From: Flavobacteriales bacterium
GTDB taxonomy: Bacteria; Bacteroidota; Bacteroidia; Flavobacteriales; Flavobacteriaceae
Assembly (NCBI GenBank): GCA_024643405.1
Contig: JAHENA010000025.1
Location: 1 to 33,669, forward strand
Reading direction: 5' to 3'
DNA: 33,669 bases
Shown: in pieces, positions 1 to 8,710 of the stretch
How the letters are laid out: each line of letters starts with the position of its first letter
Position numbering within the stretch: position 1 is the stretch's first letter
Notes under the pieces: model-generated
What the model was told of the DNA's origin: nothing
The model's input: the letters and a program-made list of their open reading frames with translations, nothing else
Databases searched by the model: none
Translations under genes and position numbers: made by a program

Positions 1-485
1 GTCCAACCCGCAGCAGCAGGCCCAGCTTCAACGAATAAAGATATTACCATTATAACGCTAGAAAGGAAAAATAACCAATAAGATACCATATTTAAAAACC
101 CTGATGCCATATCACGAGCTCCAATTTGTAATGGAATTAATAAGTTACTAAAGGTTCCACTTAATCCTGCCGTTAAAACAAAGAATACCATAATAGTACC
201 ATGTATGGTAACCAATGCCAAATATATATCAGCATCCATAACTCCATTTGGAGCCCATTTACCTAGCAATGCTTCAAACAAAACATTTGGTTTTTCAGGC
301 CATGCCAATTGTAAACGGAACATCATAGACATAAATACACCTATAACTCCCATGATCGTACCTGTAATGAGGTACTGCTTGGCAATCATCTTATGGTCTT
401 GACTAAAAATGTATTTAGTAACAAAGGTTTCTTTGTGATGATGTCCGTGGTCTTCGTGAGCGTGAGTATCTTCGTGTGCTGACAT
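1..485 (-). CDS. ctaD: Cytochrome c oxidase subunit I, N-terminal part (cut by window edge)
   Basis: Heme-copper oxidase catalytic subunit; reduces oxygen at the heme a3-CuB site in the cytoplasmic membrane. Only the first 161 codons are present and the reading frame runs off base 1. Translation starts at the ATG complementary to 483-485. The visible part has a soluble N-terminus, a first membrane helix at about residues 33-56, and the second helix with VTIHGTIMVFF, in which His95 is the expected low-spin heme a ligand, followed by the family block LLIPLQIGARDMASGF. The N-terminus is unusually His-rich (seven His in the first 17 residues). It is the last visible gene of the act-cox operon, 32 bases after subunit II. 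The CuB ligands and the K channel lie outside the window, so the oxidase type (aa3) is inferred from context. Confidence 0.93.
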   Translation of the reverse strand, partial: MSAHEDTHAHEDHGHHHKETFVTKYIFSQDHKMIAKQYLITGTIMGVIGVFMSMMFRLQLAWPEKPNVLFEALLGKWAPNGVMDADIYLALVTIHGTIMVFFVLTAGLSGTFSNLLIPLQIGARDMASGFLNMVSYWLFFLSSVIMVISLFVEAGPAAAGW

Positions 486-517
486 AATCTTATATCGTAT
501 TTATCTTTTTAAATTGA

Positions 518-1585
518 TTAATTAATTAAAGAGTCTTTAAATAGTTTTTGCTCTTTCATCCAAGCATCATATTCCTCCTGAGTTTCTACTATGATTTTCA
601 TTTGCATATTGTAATGTGATTTACCGCAAATTTTATTACATAATAGCAAGTAATCAAATTCATAAGGTTCTAAAGCCGATTCACCTTTAGCAATTAATTC
701 TTTACTTTTTTCAACTCTGATTTTGTTAATATTAGCAACCTTTTCTACCATTTCAGACGACTGACGCATTTCAGTTGTAGTAATTGTTGGTGTAAACCCA
801 AATTGTGTAATCATACCTGGCACACAATTCATCTGCGCTCTAAAGTGAGGCATATAAGCAGAATGCAACACGTCTTGAGACCGCATTTTAAATAAAATAG
901 GTCTTCCTACTGGTAAGTGAAGTTCTGTAGTAATAACATCATCAACAGCATTAGGATCTGATTCATCAAGACCTAAAATATTGGCACGATCAATATCAAT
1001 TAAACGCACATTTGCTTTCCCCAAAGTATTATCTTCACCACCATATCTTGCTTTCCAGTTAAATTGTTGTGCATACAACTCCACCACAAGAGGATCCTCA
1101 TCCTCATTAACACCCATAATATTAATCCAGGTACTCAAACCATAGATAATTAAACCTGCTAAAACAATTACCGGGATAATCGTCCAAATAGCTTCCAATT
1201 TATTATTATCGGCAAAAAACAAGGCCTTTTTCCCTTTTTCACCTTTATATTTAAAAGCAAAATAATGAAGCAAAAATTGCGTAATAGTTTGCACCACAAA
1301 AATAAGTGTCATAGAGATAATCATCAAATTGTCAATTTGAGGACCATGCTCTGACGCCGAATTTGATAATAAAGGTAAATCACCCCATTTCACAAAAGAA
1401 ACTATGGTGATAATATAAATGAAAGCTAAGAAGCCCATCATTAAATACCCATTTATTTTGTTATCCTTATCACTGGCTACTTGAGAATTTTCAACTTTAG
1501 CCTGCGCCAAATCAAAAATCTTAACCATTTGCCAGATGGCAACTAAAATAAATACTAAAACTATAATTGTTAATAAAGCAGTCAT
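518..1585 (-). CDS. ctaC: Cytochrome c oxidase subunit II (CuA subunit)
   Basis: Receives electrons from cytochrome c domains at a binuclear CuA centre and passes them to subunit I. At 355 residues it is longer than a minimal subunit II. The N-terminal half shows about four hydrophobic helices (near residues 3-25, 47-66, 87-110, 133-153), where the classical subunit has two. The periplasmic cupredoxin domain follows: the first CuA histidine is in QDVLHSAYMPHFR (about residue 240), and the remaining ligands are in CNKICGKSHYNMQM (about residue 315). This fits CxxxCGxxHxxM, but Lys stands where most families have Glu. The gene lies between actF and subunit I with about 30-base gaps, so it should be co-transcribed with complex III. 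Identity is secure; the effect of the Lys is unknown. Confidence 0.95.
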   Translation of the reverse strand: MTALLTIIVLVFILVAIWQMVKIFDLAQAKVENSQVASDKDNKINGYLMMGFLAFIYIITIVSFVKWGDLPLLSNSASEHGPQIDNLMIISMTLIFVVQTITQFLLHYFAFKYKGEKGKKALFFADNNKLEAIWTIIPVIVLAGLIIYGLSTWINIMGVNEDEDPLVVELYAQQFNWKARYGGEDNTLGKANVRLIDIDRANILGLDESDPNAVDDVITTELHLPVGRPILFKMRSQDVLHSAYMPHFRAQMNCVPGMITQFGFTPTITTTEMRQSSEMVEKVANINKIRVEKSKELIAKGESALEPYEFDYLLLCNKICGKSHYNMQMKIIVETQEEYDAWMKEQKLFKDSLIN

Positions 1586-1614
1586 TGTTATCGTCGTCTT
1601 TATTTAGATTTTAA

Positions 1615-2967
1615 TTAATAATGGAAATGTTCACTTTCTTTTCTAAAAGGATATCCTTTTACAAGTAAAGGTGCTTTTGTTAAAGCTGTAAATACAATGA
1701 AAATAAATAAACCTGCAAAAAGCAATAATGAACTAATTTCAGGAATTCCAATAAACCATCTGTCACCAACAGTTGCAGGCATGATCATATTGAAAATATC
1801 TACATAGTGTCCCGCTAAGATAACTAAACCAGTCATCACAACAAACCAAGGAACACGTTTGAAATCGGCATTCATTAACATTAGGATTGGGAATACAAAG
1901 TTCATAACAACCATGCCTAAAAATGGTAATTTATAATCACCGAATCGTGTTACGAAATAGGTAACTTCTTCAGGAATATTTGAATACCAAATCAACATAA
2001 ATTGTGAAAACCATAAGTAAGTCCAAAATATACTAAAAGCAAACATGAATTTTGCAACATCATGCAAATGGTTTTCATTTACAAATTCTAAATAATTTCT
2101 GGATTTTAAATAGATAATTATTAATGAAAGAACGGTGATACCACTGACAAACATACTAGCAAAAACATACCAGCCAAATAATGTACTAAACCAATGCGGA
2201 TCAACACTCATAATCCAATCCCAAGACATCATAGATTCTGTATAAATAAAGAACACTAAAAATGCTGCAGAAATACGGAATGCTTTTTTGAAATTGCTTG
2301 TGTCTTCAGCTGTATCTTGTGCCATTGAAAATTTACGAGAAAAATACCGGTATAAACTCCAACCTGCAATATATATCAGGCCTCTAATCACGAACCATGG
2401 TAAATTTAACCAACTCGTTTTTCCTTCAATTAATTTATCATGTGCCACTACTTCAGGGTCCATCCATACAAATAAATTATAATGCCCCAAAGTACCAGAT
2501 GCAACAGCAATTCCCAACACTATTAAAGCGCCAGGCAATAAATATGCGGTCATCCCTTCCATCACTCTAAATAATACAGGCGACCAACCAGCCTGTGAAG
2601 CTATTTGAATGGCATAAAAAGCTAAAATCCCTAAAGATATCATCATAAAGAAAAAAGCAGCCACATAAAGTGCAGACCATGGTCTGTTAGCTATTTGATG
2701 CTGAACATGCTCAGCATGTTCATCTCCATGATGTACTTCTTCAGTTACTGCGGCTCCATGCGATTGTTCACCAGAAGTTCCTGCTACCATTTCATGTGAT
2801 GTTGCTTCTGCATGACCACCGCCATGAGCAGAAGCCTCTTCAGCAATCATTGTTTTAACTTCTTCTAAAGATTTATGAGATGTCATAAAACCATATCCAA
2901 CACCCAACAACCCTAGAATTATTAGAGCGAAAGAAAATGTTCTTAATTTATTTGAAAATGTATACAT
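1615..2967 (-). CDS. actF: Alternative complex III subunit ActF (quinol:cytochrome c oxidoreductase)
   Basis: Integral membrane subunit of alternative complex III, related to ActC. The 450-residue protein has a first hydrophobic helix at about residues 11-29. Next comes a hydrophilic segment (about 30-95) with nine His between residues 48 and 90, and then roughly nine further membrane helices with Trp/Tyr-rich turns such as SWDWIMSVDPHWFSTLFGWY. It ends in a charged tail (RKESEHFHY). It sits between actE (12 bases) and oxidase subunit II (29 bases). Identification rests on gene order and hydrophobic pattern, which match the act operons known from Rhodothermus marinus and Flavobacterium johnsoniae. 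It has no cofactor motif of its own. Confidence 0.9.
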   Translation of the reverse strand: MYTFSNKLRTFSFALIILGLLGVGYGFMTSHKSLEEVKTMIAEEASAHGGGHAEATSHEMVAGTSGEQSHGAAVTEEVHHGDEHAEHVQHQIANRPWSALYVAAFFFMMISLGILAFYAIQIASQAGWSPVLFRVMEGMTAYLLPGALIVLGIAVASGTLGHYNLFVWMDPEVVAHDKLIEGKTSWLNLPWFVIRGLIYIAGWSLYRYFSRKFSMAQDTAEDTSNFKKAFRISAAFLVFFIYTESMMSWDWIMSVDPHWFSTLFGWYVFASMFVSGITVLSLIIIYLKSRNYLEFVNENHLHDVAKFMFAFSIFWTYLWFSQFMLIWYSNIPEEVTYFVTRFGDYKLPFLGMVVMNFVFPILMLMNADFKRVPWFVVMTGLVILAGHYVDIFNMIMPATVGDRWFIGIPEISSLLLFAGLFIFIVFTALTKAPLLVKGYPFRKESEHFHY

Positions 2968-2979
2968 ATCTATATAATC

Positions 2980-3546
2980 TTACTTTTCTAAATCTGCCTT
3001 TAATTTAAGCACATAGGAAACAACTTCCCATCGTTCTTTTTCATTCAATTGTCCTGCATAAGAACCCATGGCATTTTTACCATAATAAACTGTATGGTAA
3101 ACACTTCCCTCATTAATGGCTCTTGCCGGATCATCATATCTTGGAATACCAAGAATTTTTTCTCTTTTCACAAGGTTTCCTTGTCCGTCCCCCTTAACGC
3201 CATGGCAAATACCACAATATATTTCATATAATACTTTTGCATTATCAAAATTAACTTGTGTTGAATCTAAGGGGCTTTTCAGCATTTCTTTTGCTAATTG
3301 ATAGCCTTCAATAGAATTTTCATATTCAAAAAGGCTATGTCCTCTAGAGATCGTTCCTTCAGCAGATAATTGTGCTTCAATGCCGTTAGCAAATGCTTTT
3401 GACTCACCATAGGTTTCATAACTTATTGGCGCATACATATTGGGCATGAACTGATAGTTAGGAGCTGTGTCCTTTTTACAAGAAGCCAAGGTTACTATAA
3501 CCATTAATAATACTGATATTTTAATTAAGCTTTTCATACGATTCAT
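2980..3546 (-). CDS. actE: Alternative complex III subunit ActE, mono-heme cytochrome c lipoprotein
   Basis: Membrane-anchored cytochrome c of complex III, expected to hand electrons towards the oxidase. The 188-residue product has a type II signal with lipobox LASC (Cys at about 23), so it should be a lipoprotein on the periplasmic face. The single heme-binding motif is CGICH at about residue 111, and the likely axial Met is in NAMGSYAGQLNEKERW. Its start overlaps the actD stop in a TAATG arrangement, a sign of translational coupling. Similar small cytochromes occur in other complexes, but the position between actD and actF makes the assignment firm. Confidence 0.92.
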   Translation of the reverse strand: MNRMKSLIKISVLLMVIVTLASCKKDTAPNYQFMPNMYAPISYETYGESKAFANGIEAQLSAEGTISRGHSLFEYENSIEGYQLAKEMLKSPLDSTQVNFDNAKVLYEIYCGICHGVKGDGQGNLVKREKILGIPRYDDPARAINEGSVYHTVYYGKNAMGSYAGQLNEKERWEVVSYVLKLKADLEK

Positions 3547-4076
3547 TAATGGGCTTTATCAACTAAATTAATCTCAACAGCACCCGATTCTTTCAGTAAG
3601 GCTGTTAATTCATTCTCATTACCATCAACAGCTATCTCCATTAAAAAATGGTCATCTGTTGTTCGTGGGTCTGGGTTTTCTGAATTTTTAAATGGCCACA
3701 TTCTACTTCTTAAGTAAAATGTAATAACCATTAAATGCGCCGCAAAAAATACGGTCAACTCGAACATAATAGGCACAAATGCCGGCATATTTTCAAGATA
3801 ACTGAAACTTGGTTTACCTCCAATATCTTGAGGCCAATCTTCTATCATGATAAAATTCATCATTAAAATAGCCACTGTTAAACCAATACATCCGTAAATA
3901 AATGAGGCAATAGCAATACGTGTTGGTGCTAATCCCATCGCTTTATCTAATCCGTGAACCGGAAATGGTGTGTATATCTCTTCAATATGATATCTTTCAG
4001 CTTTTACTTTTTTAACCGCTGACATTAAGACATCATCGTCATTATAAATAGCGTGAATTACTTTTGAAGCTTCCAT
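3546..4076 (-). CDS. actD: Alternative complex III subunit ActD (DUF3341)
   Basis: Small membrane subunit of alternative complex III with no cofactor motif. The 176-residue protein has a soluble N-terminal domain of about 60 residues, including HIEEIYTPFPVHGLDKAMG, which is typical of DUF3341. It then has two membrane helices (about 56-78 and 101-122) separated by a loop with DIGGKPSFSYLENMPAFVP, and a soluble tail. It starts 3 bases after the actC stop and its stop overlaps the actE start, so the three genes are tightly coupled. Its exact role in the complex is structural as far as known. Confidence 0.9.
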   Translation of the reverse strand: MEASKVIHAIYNDDDVLMSAVKKVKAERYHIEEIYTPFPVHGLDKAMGLAPTRIAIASFIYGCIGLTVAILMMNFIMIEDWPQDIGGKPSFSYLENMPAFVPIMFELTVFFAAHLMVITFYLRSRMWPFKNSENPDPRTTDDHFLMEIAVDGNENELTALLKESGAVEINLVDKAH

Positions 4077-4079
4077 ATG

Positions 4080-5552
4080 CTACTTTTTATTTTTTGATTG
4101 GTTCATATCATCTCCTGAAGCATATTTCCCTGAGGTTCTAGCATCAACGCCTGTTCCTACTAAACTCTCACCAGCTTCTCTTAATCTCTTATATTTTTCA
4201 CCAGAAGATTTCAAAATTGTTTTCACTTCAGCTTGTGCAATTACCGGGAAGGTTCTTGAGTATAATAAAAATAATACAAAGAAAAAACCAATCGTTCCAA
4301 TGAATATTCCTATATCAACAAATGTTGGCTGGAACATTGTCCAAGATGAAGGCAAATAATCTCTATGTAAAGAGGTTACGATAATCACAAAACGCTCAAA
4401 CCACATTCCAATATTCACCACAATAGAGATAAAGAAAGAAAACATAATACTGGTTCTTAATTTTTTAAACCACATAAACTGTGGTGAAAATACGTTACAA
4501 GTCATCATTGACAGATATGCCCACCAGTAAGGTCCAGTAGCTCTGTTTAAAAACGCATATTGTTCATATTCTACACCTGAATACCATGCAATAAATAGCT
4601 CAGTTATATACGCCACACCAACTATAGAACCCGTAATCATAATTACAATGTTCATTAATTCAATATGTTGAACGGTAATATAATCTTCTAGATTACATAC
4701 TTTTCTCATAATAATGAGAAGTGTATTTACCATAGCGAAACCAGAAAATACAGCCCCAGCAACAAAATAAGGTGGGAAAATGGTAGTGTGCCAACCAGGA
4801 ATAACAGAGGTTGCGAAGTCAAATGATACAATAGTATGTACAGAAAGTACTAATGGTGTCGCTAAACCTGCAAGTACCAATGACACTTCTTCAAAACGTT
4901 GCCAGTCTTTTGCTCTACCAGACCAACCAAAACTTAATAGAGAGTATATTTTCTTTTGAAACGGTCTCACCGCTCTATCACGTATCATGGCAAAATCAGG
5001 CAATAATCCAGTCCACCAGAATACTAATGACACCGATAAATAGGTTGAAATCGCAAATACATCCCAAAGTAAGGGTGAATTAAAGTTTACCCAAAGCGAA
5101 CCAAATTGATTTGGAATAGGTAATACCCAATATCCTAACCAAGGACGACCCATGTGAATAATTGGGAATAAACCTGCTTGAACTACAGAGAAAATGGTCA
5201 TCGCCTCCGCAGATCGGTTAATAGCCATTCTCCACTTTTGACGGAATAATAAAAGCACGGCAGAAATAAGTGTTCCTGCGTGACCAATACCTACCCACCA
5301 AACAAAGTTTGTAATATCCCAGGCCCAGCCAACGGTTTTATTCAAACCCCAAGTTCCAATACCCGTTGATATCGTATAAATGATACAACCAATTCCCCAA
5401 AGAAAAGCGGCTAGTGATATAGAGAAAACTATCCACCAAGATTTATTGGCTTTTCCTTCAACAGGTCTTGCCACATCAACAGACACATCGTGATATGATT
5501 TTTCTCCTGTAACTAAAGGTCTTCTAATAGGTGCTTCGTAATGAGACGCCAT
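4080..5552 (-). CDS. actC: Alternative complex III subunit ActC (NrfD/PsrC-like quinol-binding membrane protein)
   Basis: Membrane subunit of the NrfD/PsrC family that is thought to carry the menaquinol site next to ActB. The 490-residue product has a soluble N-terminus (MASHYEAPIRRPLVTGEKSY) and about ten hydrophobic helices. Loops rich in Trp, His and Gly include WWVGIGHAGTLISAVLLLFR and HMGRPWLGYWVLPIPNQFG, the blocks usual for this family. A charged cytoplasmic tail ends in MNQSKNKK. It follows actB after 32 bases and precedes actD by 3 bases. Menaquinone as substrate is inferred from the lineage, not seen in the sequence. Confidence 0.93.
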   Translation of the reverse strand: MASHYEAPIRRPLVTGEKSYHDVSVDVARPVEGKANKSWWIVFSISLAAFLWGIGCIIYTISTGIGTWGLNKTVGWAWDITNFVWWVGIGHAGTLISAVLLLFRQKWRMAINRSAEAMTIFSVVQAGLFPIIHMGRPWLGYWVLPIPNQFGSLWVNFNSPLLWDVFAISTYLSVSLVFWWTGLLPDFAMIRDRAVRPFQKKIYSLLSFGWSGRAKDWQRFEEVSLVLAGLATPLVLSVHTIVSFDFATSVIPGWHTTIFPPYFVAGAVFSGFAMVNTLLIIMRKVCNLEDYITVQHIELMNIVIMITGSIVGVAYITELFIAWYSGVEYEQYAFLNRATGPYWWAYLSMMTCNVFSPQFMWFKKLRTSIMFSFFISIVVNIGMWFERFVIIVTSLHRDYLPSSWTMFQPTFVDIGIFIGTIGFFFVLFLLYSRTFPVIAQAEVKTILKSSGEKYKRLREAGESLVGTGVDARTSGKYASGDDMNQSKNKK

Positions 5553-5584
5553 AATCCTTTTTTAATTATTTCTTAATTAATCTA

Positions 5585-8500
5585 TTATGATTCCGTTGTA
5601 TTTACCACTTTTGTTTGATACATCACGTTTGGTTTTGTTCCAACGCTTTCTAACAAGTGATACATACGGTTATCTTCTTTAAGTTTTGCAACTTGACTTT
5701 CTTTATCATTGATGTCTCCAAAAACCATAGCGCCGTTGCTACATGCCGCAGAACAAGCTGTTTGGAATTCACCATCTTTAATCACACGTCCATCACGTTT
5801 TGCATCAAGAATTGTTTTTTGTGTTTTTTGAATACACATTGAACATTTTTCCATAACTCCACGAGAACGTACAACCACATCTGGATTTAACACCATACGA
5901 CCTAAATCATCATTCATATGATAATCAAACTCGTCATTTTCATTATATAAGAACCAGTTGAAACGACGTACTTTATAAGGACAGTTGTTTGCACAATATC
6001 TTGTGCCTACACAACGGTTATAAGCCATATGATTTTGACCTTGATGACTGTGTGATGTGGCAGCAACAGGGCAAACAGTTTCACACGGCGCATGATTACA
6101 ATGCTGACACATGACTGGCTGAAAGGACACTTGAGGATTTTCTGATCCTCGTTCCATTTCTCTTAATGCTTGCTTCTGACCTGTAAACCAACCTTCAGCA
6201 GATTCTTTTTTATCATTATCTTCTGCAAAAGTGTCTTCTGATGAATAATATCTATCAATGCGCAACCAATGCATATCTCTACTTCTTCTTACCTCAGTCT
6301 TACCAACTACTGGCACGTTGTTTTCTGCATGACAGGCAATAACACATGCGCCACAACCTGTACAGGCATTTAAATCAATAGACAAGTTGAAATGATGTCC
6401 AATTGAACGATCAAATTCTTCCCATAAATCAACCTCAGGAGAGGTTACTGGTGTTTCAACATGATTTAAAGATACCATAGGAATACCATTCCATTCGTTC
6501 TTATCTTTCGTATTGAAAATTTCTAAAGTAGTTTCTTTAATGATACTTCCGCGTCCCATTAAAGTATTTTGCAACTGAACACAAGCAAATTCATGCTCTC
6601 CAGGAGCTAATTCAACGGTTACTTCTTGGCTATTATTAAAATCTTGATAGAATGCAAAAGCATTAACACCTGTTTGCATTTCTTTCTTTAATCCTTTGGT
6701 TCTTCCGTAGCCTAAAGCTAAACCAACAGAACCTTTTGCTTGTCCTGGCTGAATTATCACTGGAACTGTAAGTGTTTTTCCTTTTACAGTAACATTAGCG
6801 TAGCTTCCATTTAATGCGCCATTAGCAACATTAAAATTTACTAAGCCTAAAGCATCAGCGTCAAATTTTGAAACTGTTAAGTAATTATCCCAAGATGTTC
6901 TAGTGATTGGATCCGGAAATTCTTGTAACCATGGGTTATTGGCTTGTTGTCCATCACCCATTCCTATTTTAGAATACAATACTAACTCTAAAGCGCTTGA
7001 TTTAACGGAAGCTATTAAAGCTCTAGCAGCATCTCCAGACGGTGTTTCTGTATTTTGAGAGGCATCTGTAGTGTCCTCTGTTTGCGTTTCAATAGTCCCC
7101 ACAAACATACCATCATGCAGTGCTTGGTTAAAAGAGCTACCATTTAAAATACTTGTTCCCCAAGTTTCTTTAATATAATCATGATAAGAAACAGTATTAC
7201 TGTTCCATATTAACAAAGCCTCTTGAAATTGTCTAGTATTAAATAACGGACGAATAGCCGGTTGAGTCAAAGCATAATGCCCCTTCTTTATTTCAACATC
7301 ACCCCAAGATTCTAAATAATGTGGTGCAGCTGCAATAAATTGTGTTTCTGAAGATGTTTCATCTTCTTTCAATGAAAATGCTACCGATAAATCAGTGTTT
7401 TTTAATCCTTCAGAAAAATCTGAAGCATTCGCTAAAGTATATAATGGATTCACACCACTCATAATGATAGCCCCAACTTTTCCTGCTTTCATATCAGCAA
7501 TTAAAGTCATGACTTCTTTATCACTTCCTTGTCTTGTTTTAATTGGAGTTGCTTTATCAAAAGCTTTAGCATTTAAGTATTCATTGATTTCAAGAGCAAC
7601 TGTTTGTGCATTTACATCTTGAATCCCCGTAACTACTAATCCATCACTTCCCGCTTTCTTCAATTGAGACGCCGCTTTTTTAACCGCATCTTCAATATTT
7701 TCAGGTAAGCTTCCTGTAACAGAACCTCCAACCACATAGCTATATAATTTTGCTAAAGCCATTTTTTGCTGACTTGGAGTTAATGGTACTCTTTTATCGG
7801 CATTGGCTCCTGTTAGAGACATATTAGACTCAAACTGCACATGACGAGACATTTTTCCGTTTTGAGGGATTCTATTTTTAGAATATCCAGCATCAAAACC
7901 TCCGCCTTGCCAATCTCCTAAGAAATCTGCACCAACAGAAACAATGGTCATCGCTTTTGAAAAATCGTAATTAGCTAAACTACGTTCTCCATATTTTGCT
8001 TGGTAAGCATCCAATGCAGCAGATTCTGAAATAGCATCATAAACTACATGACGAACATTACCATATTTTTCTTTGAATTCAGCAATTAATTTGCTGGTTG
8101 AAGGACTCGCAAATGTTTGTGTTAATAACACAATATCTTTACCTGAGTCTTTCAATGCTGTTAGTTTTTGAACAACTTCTGCATCTAATTCATCCCAAGA
8201 AATTGAATTTCCGTTTTTCCTAGGACCTTGAACTCTTAAGCTGTCATACAACCCTAAAACTGAAGCATTCACTCTAGCATTGGCACTACCATTGGTAGAG
8301 GCCAAACTATTATTTTCAATTTTAATTGGACGACCTTCGCGAGTTTTAACTAAAACACTTGCAAAATCAAAACCATCAGCAATTGTAGTCGCATAGTAAT
8401 TGGCAACACCAGGAATAATTTCTTGTGGTTGCACAACATAAGGTATTGATTTAATGACAGGACCTTCACAAGCAGCCAATGTAGCAGCTGCAGTGCTAAA

Positions 8501-8680
8501 ACCTACATATTTTAAGAAATCACGACGTGTTGTAGTAGAGGCTTCTAATGACTCTTTATTCCCTAAAAATTCATCAGTAGGAATTTCTTCCACAAATTCG
8601 TTTTGTTTTAGCGTCTCAACAATTGAGCTATTTTCGTTTAGCTCTTCAACACTTTTCCAGTATTTCTTGTTTGATGACAT
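5585..8680 (-). CDS. actB: Alternative complex III subunit ActB (iron-sulfur, molybdopterin-oxidoreductase-like)
   Basis: Large periplasmic subunit that carries electrons through iron-sulfur clusters. The 1031-residue protein has a leader placed after about 50 residues: twin-arginine RRDFLK at 52-57 and a lipobox-like LAAC with Cys71, which suggests Tat export with lipid anchoring. Residues from about 80 to 740 resemble a molybdopterin oxidoreductase domain; in this family it is known to lack the Mo cofactor. The C-terminal ferredoxin part has four cysteine groups: CTGCGACVIAC (about 770), CQHCNHAPCETVCP (about 856), CVGTRYCANNCP (about 890) and CSMCIQKT plus CSAAC (about 945-980). This fits three 4Fe-4S clusters and one 3Fe-4S cluster. 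It lies 30 bases after actA and 32 before actC. Confidence 0.95.
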   Translation of the reverse strand: MSSNKKYWKSVEELNENSSIVETLKQNEFVEEIPTDEFLGNKESLEASTTTRRDFLKYVGFSTAAATLAACEGPVIKSIPYVVQPQEIIPGVANYYATTIADGFDFASVLVKTREGRPIKIENNSLASTNGSANARVNASVLGLYDSLRVQGPRKNGNSISWDELDAEVVQKLTALKDSGKDIVLLTQTFASPSTSKLIAEFKEKYGNVRHVVYDAISESAALDAYQAKYGERSLANYDFSKAMTIVSVGADFLGDWQGGGFDAGYSKNRIPQNGKMSRHVQFESNMSLTGANADKRVPLTPSQQKMALAKLYSYVVGGSVTGSLPENIEDAVKKAASQLKKAGSDGLVVTGIQDVNAQTVALEINEYLNAKAFDKATPIKTRQGSDKEVMTLIADMKAGKVGAIIMSGVNPLYTLANASDFSEGLKNTDLSVAFSLKEDETSSETQFIAAAPHYLESWGDVEIKKGHYALTQPAIRPLFNTRQFQEALLIWNSNTVSYHDYIKETWGTSILNGSSFNQALHDGMFVGTIETQTEDTTDASQNTETPSGDAARALIASVKSSALELVLYSKIGMGDGQQANNPWLQEFPDPITRTSWDNYLTVSKFDADALGLVNFNVANGALNGSYANVTVKGKTLTVPVIIQPGQAKGSVGLALGYGRTKGLKKEMQTGVNAFAFYQDFNNSQEVTVELAPGEHEFACVQLQNTLMGRGSIIKETTLEIFNTKDKNEWNGIPMVSLNHVETPVTSPEVDLWEEFDRSIGHHFNLSIDLNACTGCGACVIACHAENNVPVVGKTEVRRSRDMHWLRIDRYYSSEDTFAEDNDKKESAEGWFTGQKQALREMERGSENPQVSFQPVMCQHCNHAPCETVCPVAATSHSHQGQNHMAYNRCVGTRYCANNCPYKVRRFNWFLYNENDEFDYHMNDDLGRMVLNPDVVVRSRGVMEKCSMCIQKTQKTILDAKRDGRVIKDGEFQTACSAACSNGAMVFGDINDKESQVAKLKEDNRMYHLLESVGTKPNVMYQTKVVNTTES

Positions 8681-8710
8681 ATTATATAATTGAATTACTT
8701 CTTTAAAAGA

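Noticed and set aside
5585-8680. ActB as a true molybdenum enzyme
   Set aside because: The domain resembles molybdopterin oxidoreductases, but in act operons it is known not to bind the cofactor, and the full operon context identifies it as complex III.
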